DNA of 64,000 bases from Butyriboletus loyo (lineage: Eukaryota > Basidiomycota > Agaricomycetes > Boletales > Boletaceae), in NCBI GenBank assembly GCA_038093515.1, contig JBBPSI010000106.1, positions 24,629 through 88,628 of the forward strand. The letters run 5' to 3'. The notes beneath the pieces were generated by a model, which was given only the letters and a program-made list of their open reading frames with translations, had not been told where the DNA came from and searched no databases. The translations under genes and the position numbers were made by a program. How positions within the stretch are numbered: position 1 is the first letter of the stretch; each line of letters opens with the position of its first letter. Positions 59,866-64,000 of the stretch are shown here, in pieces.

Positions 59866-61226
59866 ATATGATGTACTGTCCTGGATCAGATTCCGTGGCT
59901 ACATGTGAACAACGTCAATACAGAACCATGCTGCCCTCACCATGGATTTTCATGCCTTGCTTCCAATTTACCAATTGCCCGACATACGAACGCCTGGGAT
60001 TCCTGATACCAGCCCTGAATGGGTCAGCATCGTCGACAAGAAACAAGTACGTACCTCCAACACCCGGAGCAGGATCAACGAAACGAGGAAATACCCAGGC
60101 CCGACAACAAGTTATCAGACGAGGTGCTCTCTTCTTCGGACGTGGCGGTGGACAAGGTCGAGGAAACAAAAGTTTTTACGAGTACGAACTCTGTTGCCCT
60201 TTGCGATTGCTGGCGACAGTAGTCCCCAATGTGACAATGTCTCTGACCCCAACCCCGAATGTGCGGGGCAGGATCAAGGGGACAAGGGAGCAGCCGAGCC
60301 CGGGAACCAGTTACTATAGGACACCTCTTCCTCAGGCTCCTGCAACCCACACAAACTTCGAGAACGAAGGAACGGTTATCACGAGCAGGGAATTTATTTC
60401 GTTACAGTTTGCAAGGCAGGGATCCAGGCAACAGATGTCACTATTCGCCTTGGCCGAATCTCTGCCGGCTTTCACAGTGGTGCATGATGACGGTTGTGAA
60501 TGAAGAACCGAAAATAAGCGTTCGTCAGTGAATAACGATGTCGTGGGATGGGGTGGGCTGATTCCGCTGTGAGGCTCTTTCCTTTCATTCGCACCAATCC
60601 TAACAGAGTTCGCAGTCCGTCTTGGAATTCCACCCCATGAGGAACAACTACGAAGGCTGACAGTTACGGTGCAACTACTAGATTGCAGTGCACAAAATGC
60701 TCGTGAGTAGAATGGTGTTTAAGGTGAGCTTTTGAGTATTCATAAGCCTGGGAGTCTATCTTATCCATCTTGTGGAACGGCGTTGTCAAACCAGTCCTGA
60801 ATGCCCTGGCTCAGTTCTCCGTACGTCAGCTTAGGCTCAAGACGACGAAGAGCAGACATACCTTCGGCCACTTGATAACCTCGCGGAGCATCACCACAGT
60901 ACTCTCGAGTTCGCCCAAGACACTGAATGCTTCCGCCCACCATAACAACACCGTGGCACGGAACCTTTCTAGCACACTCAACAGCGCCTCGTTGGAGATC
61001 CCATCATTCGGGAGCTAGGCAATCATACTTTAATCCTTGTTTCGCTTCAAAACATGTCATCGAATATATTGTCGTCAGCTGTAAATAACTCTGCGTATAA
61101 CCCGAGTCAATCCTTCCAAACTGCGCGCATCGTTCCACCACACTCTTGGAGTGGCCAGTAGTCAACTCGAGTCGTACTAACTAGGCGCCTTCAGAAACTA
61201 ATCACGCACAAGGGATAGAGGCCATG
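59866..61226. other. Region without firm gene
   Basis: A 222-codon plus-strand ORF (59835-60503) begins inside the MITE, which argues against a real gene start; it has no recognised domain. On 60761-61018 both strands are open. From 61080 on, the sequence is the 3' flank of the peptide module. Confidence 0.4.
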
Positions 61227-61367
61227 TCAGAGGGCAATCATCAGATATTCGAGGGGAACTGGTCCCTCACTGATAGGGTCATCATCAGTAGACCTTACGT
61301 CTACTGGCGCAGCGAGAACTAATGCACAAAGCGAAAGGAATACGAGCAAAGGCCACGTGAAATGCAT
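61227..61367 (-). CDS. Small secreted peptide, copy P10 (46 aa)
   Basis: Canonical copy: ATG in ACAAAATGCATTTC context, signal peptide MHFTWPLLVFLSLCALVLAA (the usual FW is LS), P at the presumed cleavage site, mature part VDVRSTDDDPISEGP and tail LEYLMIAL in which the conserved Cys is Tyr. The frame is intact. The partner UstYa copy at 62090-62400 has lost its first exon and stop. Confidence 0.5.
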   Translation of the reverse strand: MHFTWPLLVFLSLCALVLAAPVDVRSTDDDPISEGPVPLEYLMIAL

Positions 61368-61739
61368 TTTGTCTGTGCGATGTAAGGCTGGTTAGCGTTT
61401 GTCGTTCGCGTGTATCGTTGGAGGATTACCCACCAACTTAGTCGCTTTAAAAGAGCAAGGAAGGAACCAAGTAGCTGCACTGGGGTAGGGGAGAGTCGCC
61501 GCTGGCCATTTTATGAGGATCTGCGTGAGAGGCGTGTGTCACCTTGGGAAGGCACTAGACTCTGATGTAAGTAGACGGGATATAAGAGTGTTAACCCCCA
61601 AGCGCGAGTTCACGGGGAGAACTTCCCGCACAAATATTGGATTGTGCTCTGAAAGCTTGAAACTCACCATGGAATCAGTATAATAGGACCCGACTCCATT
61701 GTTAAGGAGTATACCAGACGGTCCGGGGAACTAAAGGTT

Positions 61740-62040
61740 AAAACATCACGTGGCGAGCTAGTATACTGCATCGATAAGGAATCGAACAATCCCTGATGAG
61801 AACCAAGTTAGCTATATCATGTCATGCGGCCCAGCGAGTCGTTGTCGATCCGCGGAAAGACGTCGACCTTGCTGCTGTACCCACTAGTGCACCTGCCGAA
61901 GCGGCGAGTTCCTTTCGATGGTGCAGTTGGGACCTGTTTCCCAACGGACCACCTCCGGTTTTCAGGGGATCATTCCCATGGGGAAAGGAAGTTGTTCCAC
62001 GAATGAGTTAACAATGACGGATGGCTCAACCTGCCAGGAA
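61740..62040 (+). repeat. Module intergenic remnant
   Basis: Matches the intergenic region upstream of the intact UstYa-like gene in patches (CAGCGAGTCGTTGTCGATCC, then GGGAAAGGAAGTTGTTCCAC, then AACAATGACG). The UstYa exon 1 is missing after it. Confidence 0.5.
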
Positions 62041-62089
62041 GCCTGAGAGTTCCGTTATGTACTGGGACTAGTATAGGCATCGTACTGTG

Positions 62090-62400
62090 GCATTCTGACG
62101 TCATTTCCACTGTCTGTGGTCTATCCAGAAGGCGCCGAATGACCGCAACGATACCTACGATCACCTGCACTATTGTTTCAACTACCTGTGGCGAACGCTG
62201 CTGTGTCAAGCTGCGGATACGCTTGCACTCGGAGACTTCATGGAGGGGAATTTCGAAAATGATCGTGTTGGAGACGCGCTGGTCTGGTTTTCCAAGATTG
62301 GCAACAGGTTTACGCCGCGTTGGATGAGATGAGAATTATCAGAATTGGTTTATGTAGAGTGGGCAGAAGAGTGGAATCGAAGGTTGGAAAGAGCGTAGTG
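62090..62400 (+). pseudogene. UstYa-like pseudogene U6, second exon
   Basis: A long, fairly well kept piece: WHSDVISTVCGLSR-type reading with FWHHFHCLWSIQ-equivalent bases, NDRNDTYDHLHYCFNYLWR, then LCQAADTLALGDFMEGNFEN and DRVGDALV. HLHHC has become HLHYC, an insertion follows GDALV, and the terminal TGA is CGA. The youngest-looking of the decayed copies. Confidence 0.72.
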
Positions 62401-62689
62401 TAATACCCGACGCAGCGCCAGCAGGCTAACATCATACCACGGTACTAACGTTTCGATTCACCAGAGTTGGCGTCAGGGTGCACCGGTTTTCGGTCAATCG
62501 ATCTTTGGACACCTCAGAGATGGAACAGAGAAAGTTGAATGGATTGGTCCACTGACGGTAGTCCCGTGATTCCGAGCCCTGGGCAAAGTTGCGGAGTCGA
62601 GTTAGTAGTTACGACACGTGAGGGCGTTAGAGGGGTGCCTCATGCCAGTGCAATCCTCATCGATTTAACCCATCGAACATAGTCGGCGC

Positions 62690-62812
62690 CCGAGACGTGT
62701 GGAAAACGCAGAATTGTCTCCACGAAACGTCAGACATAACTTAAATTCAGGTGGGATTGCGATGATAATGCTCACTTCACAGTCTCATTATGAGCCTGCT
62801 TTGATGGCTGAC
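62690..62812. repeat. Dispersed repeat and SINE end fragment
   Basis: 62690-62775 (GACGTGTGGAAAACGC, AGGTGGGATTGCGATGAT) belongs to the family at 32030, 42060 and 46935. 62788-62812 is a 25-bp exact match to 63863-63887 (TTATGAGCCTGCTTTGATGG then CTGAC). Confidence 0.55.
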
Positions 62813-63221
62813 AAGACTCAAAAAGTCAATTGAGGCACATGGTATGAGAGAATAGTGAACACTGAAGCGCGAAGTAGGATTTAAATATTGTTATTAACCT
62901 CATCTTTCTCATCGGAAGAAAAGGTGTTCACCCAAACTACAGGCATGCTGAAAAGGAGAAGTAGAAGAATAGATCGTAATCTTTCCTACACTTTCCCTCA
63001 AATGGAGTGTGGTCTGCTGTAATGAAAAAGAGTGAATAAAATCAAAAGAAGGGAACGAATACCTATCCAGCATCAAAACACAAAGGTTTCCCAATAAAAT
63101 GAAGTTGTCCGTATGAAATCTGATGCGTCCGATGCGCCGCGAAAATGCAGCGCTCGAGCGGTGTCCATATACGGAAAGTCGCGGCTCGGCTAATCTGTGC
63201 TCGTCCTTTCTCTGCGCGCGG

Positions 63222-63774
63222 TCACCATCGATCGACTCCAGCACCGTCAGCATCGCATATCGCGCCTCGGGATCGCAACCAGACCATCTGTGGATCATAT
63301 GCAACATACCCGGAAAATCCGATTCGCCCGATTCGGCTTCGACACGGCCGTATAACGTGGCGAGTCCATTTTCTCGTATTGACGCGGTTCATGTTTCTAG
63401 ATTGCGACTTGAGCTTGCCACGTCGGCGCGGCGGGTTCACGGGTAAGGCAGGTCGTCTTGGACACCTGCTAGGTGCTGTGGATGGTCCAGGTATGTTGCG
63501 CTTTGTGCGCTCGACAGCTGCTGCCATAGAGCCCACAAAGGGTTCCCCAGCATAGAGATGGTGTGAGCGCCAAGCACACCTTGAAGGGAGTCATCTTCGC
63601 CGCATGGAAAACAAACTTTGTAAAGAGCGAGCTCATTCGCGTCTAGATCGCGAAATGTTGCTGGATTCTCATTCTTGATACCTTTTTGAGGGAGTGGACA
63701 GTCTTGTTACTCGAAATTTCGACGGGGAAGATGTTACTAATCGTGTCACCGCGCACCCAGCAATTAATGGTCAT
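63222..63774 (-). pseudogene. Crinkler (CRN)-type N-terminal domain gene, frameshifted
   Basis: From the ATG at 63774 the minus strand encodes MTINCWVRGDTISNIFPVEI and SSNKTVHSLKK, the start of the ubiquitin-like Crinkler N-terminal domain known from oomycetes and fungi. After KK the frame breaks at about 63694; in the next frame the domain continues (NENPATFRDLDANELALYKV, then GEDDSLQGVLGAHTISMLG). One missing base explains it. Farther down, frames run on to about 62909 without a recognised effector domain. Either a pseudogene or a sequencing error at that base. The ATG 78 bases upstream (63852) is less likely as the start. Confidence 0.7.
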
Positions 63775-63862
63775 GTCTGGGAGAATGACAGTGGGTTCAA
63801 CTGAATGTGAATCTGAGAAGTAAAGTTTGACATCAGAAGGATAACAGAACATGATGATCAGG

Positions 63863-63965
63863 TTATGAGCCTGCTTTGATGGCTGACCCTAGGGAATTTG
63901 AACCATAGATCTTGACCGAAAACTAACCCAATTAGGAAATAGGGTTCCCTACATGGAAACACTGC
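63863..63965 (-). mobile_element. tRNA-derived SINE-like sequence
   Basis: On the minus strand CCTAATTGGGTTAG resembles a tRNA D-arm/A box and GGTTCAAATTCC a B box, spaced as in Pol III promoters. The flanks cannot fold into a full acceptor stem, so it is not a tRNA gene. The 3' part (GGTCAGCCATCAAAGCAGGC) has a second copy at 62788-62812. Confidence 0.45.
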
Positions 63966-64000
63966 TCTGAATATGAATATTATCATTGGTATATACTAGG

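Noticed and set aside
59835..60503. 222-codon ORF as a gene
   Set aside because: Its start lies inside the MITE end, and the predicted protein has no family-like pattern.
20661..61367. Small peptides plus seven-helix genes as a mating-type pheromone/receptor locus
   Set aside because: Basidiomycete pheromone precursors end in a CaaX box and have no secretion signal; these peptides have N-terminal signal peptides and end in forms such as CLMIAL. The seven-helix proteins do not resemble STE3 receptors.
22157..62400. Repeat-induced point mutation as the cause of decay
   Set aside because: Losses include ATG to ACG (T to C) and many indels and deletions, not a one-sided C-to-T pattern; a dinucleotide count would be needed to test it.
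1..64000. CRISPR arrays, rRNA genes, true tRNA genes
   Set aside because: None seen; the only tRNA-like signal (63863-63965) lacks a complete cloverleaf.

Overview
The window is nuclear DNA of a filamentous basidiomycete, most likely an Agaricomycete. Genes are cut by many 47-80 nt introns with fungal donors and CTAAT-type branch points. The core genes (GH3-family adenylate enzyme, type I metacaspase, purple acid phosphatase, mitochondrial uS7, branched-chain E2, NADAR protein) resemble mushroom-forming fungi. I cannot name the genus.

Layout. From 1 to about 19.6 kb the window is gene-dense and conserved in style: GH3 (5' truncated), metacaspase, a 1987-residue disordered protein, acid phosphatase, an HSL-like alpha/beta hydrolase, and an S33 iminopeptidase-like hydrolase. 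From about 19.7 to 64 kb it becomes an accessory region full of repeats, pseudogenes and recent duplications. Single-copy housekeeping genes are embedded in it: mitochondrial uS7 at 44.1 kb, the BCKDH E2 subunit at 48.3 kb and a NADAR protein at 51.1 kb.

The main discovery candidate is a repeated module in that region. Each unit is built as a tiny secreted peptide gene (41-57 aa, signal peptide centred on VFWLCALALAAP), a shared intergenic region, and on the opposite strand a UstYa-like (DUF3328) oxidase gene. I count about eleven peptide copies, of which seven are full ORFs with a normal ATG and in-frame length variation. There are two intact UstYa-like genes and at least six decayed ones. 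UstYa-type proteins modify ribosomal peptides (ustiloxin, asperipin, cyclochlorotine), so the arrangement suggests an expanding and decaying ribosomal-peptide locus. This is inference: the repeats also include noncoding flanks, so a non-autonomous repeat that carries both genes is the main alternative.

A second duplicated block holds two tandem seven-helix membrane proteins followed by a type II membrane protein. Copy one (24.4-29.7 kb) keeps only one intact gene; copy two (53.9-59.3 kb) keeps all three. Decayed copies of the two left-hand hydrolases lie at 39 kb and 52.5 kb. Small elements (a 140-bp MITE with perfect 26-bp inverted repeats, a pair of related 78/99-bp inverted-repeat elements, a tRNA-derived SINE-like sequence) and a frameshifted Crinkler-type gene complete the region.
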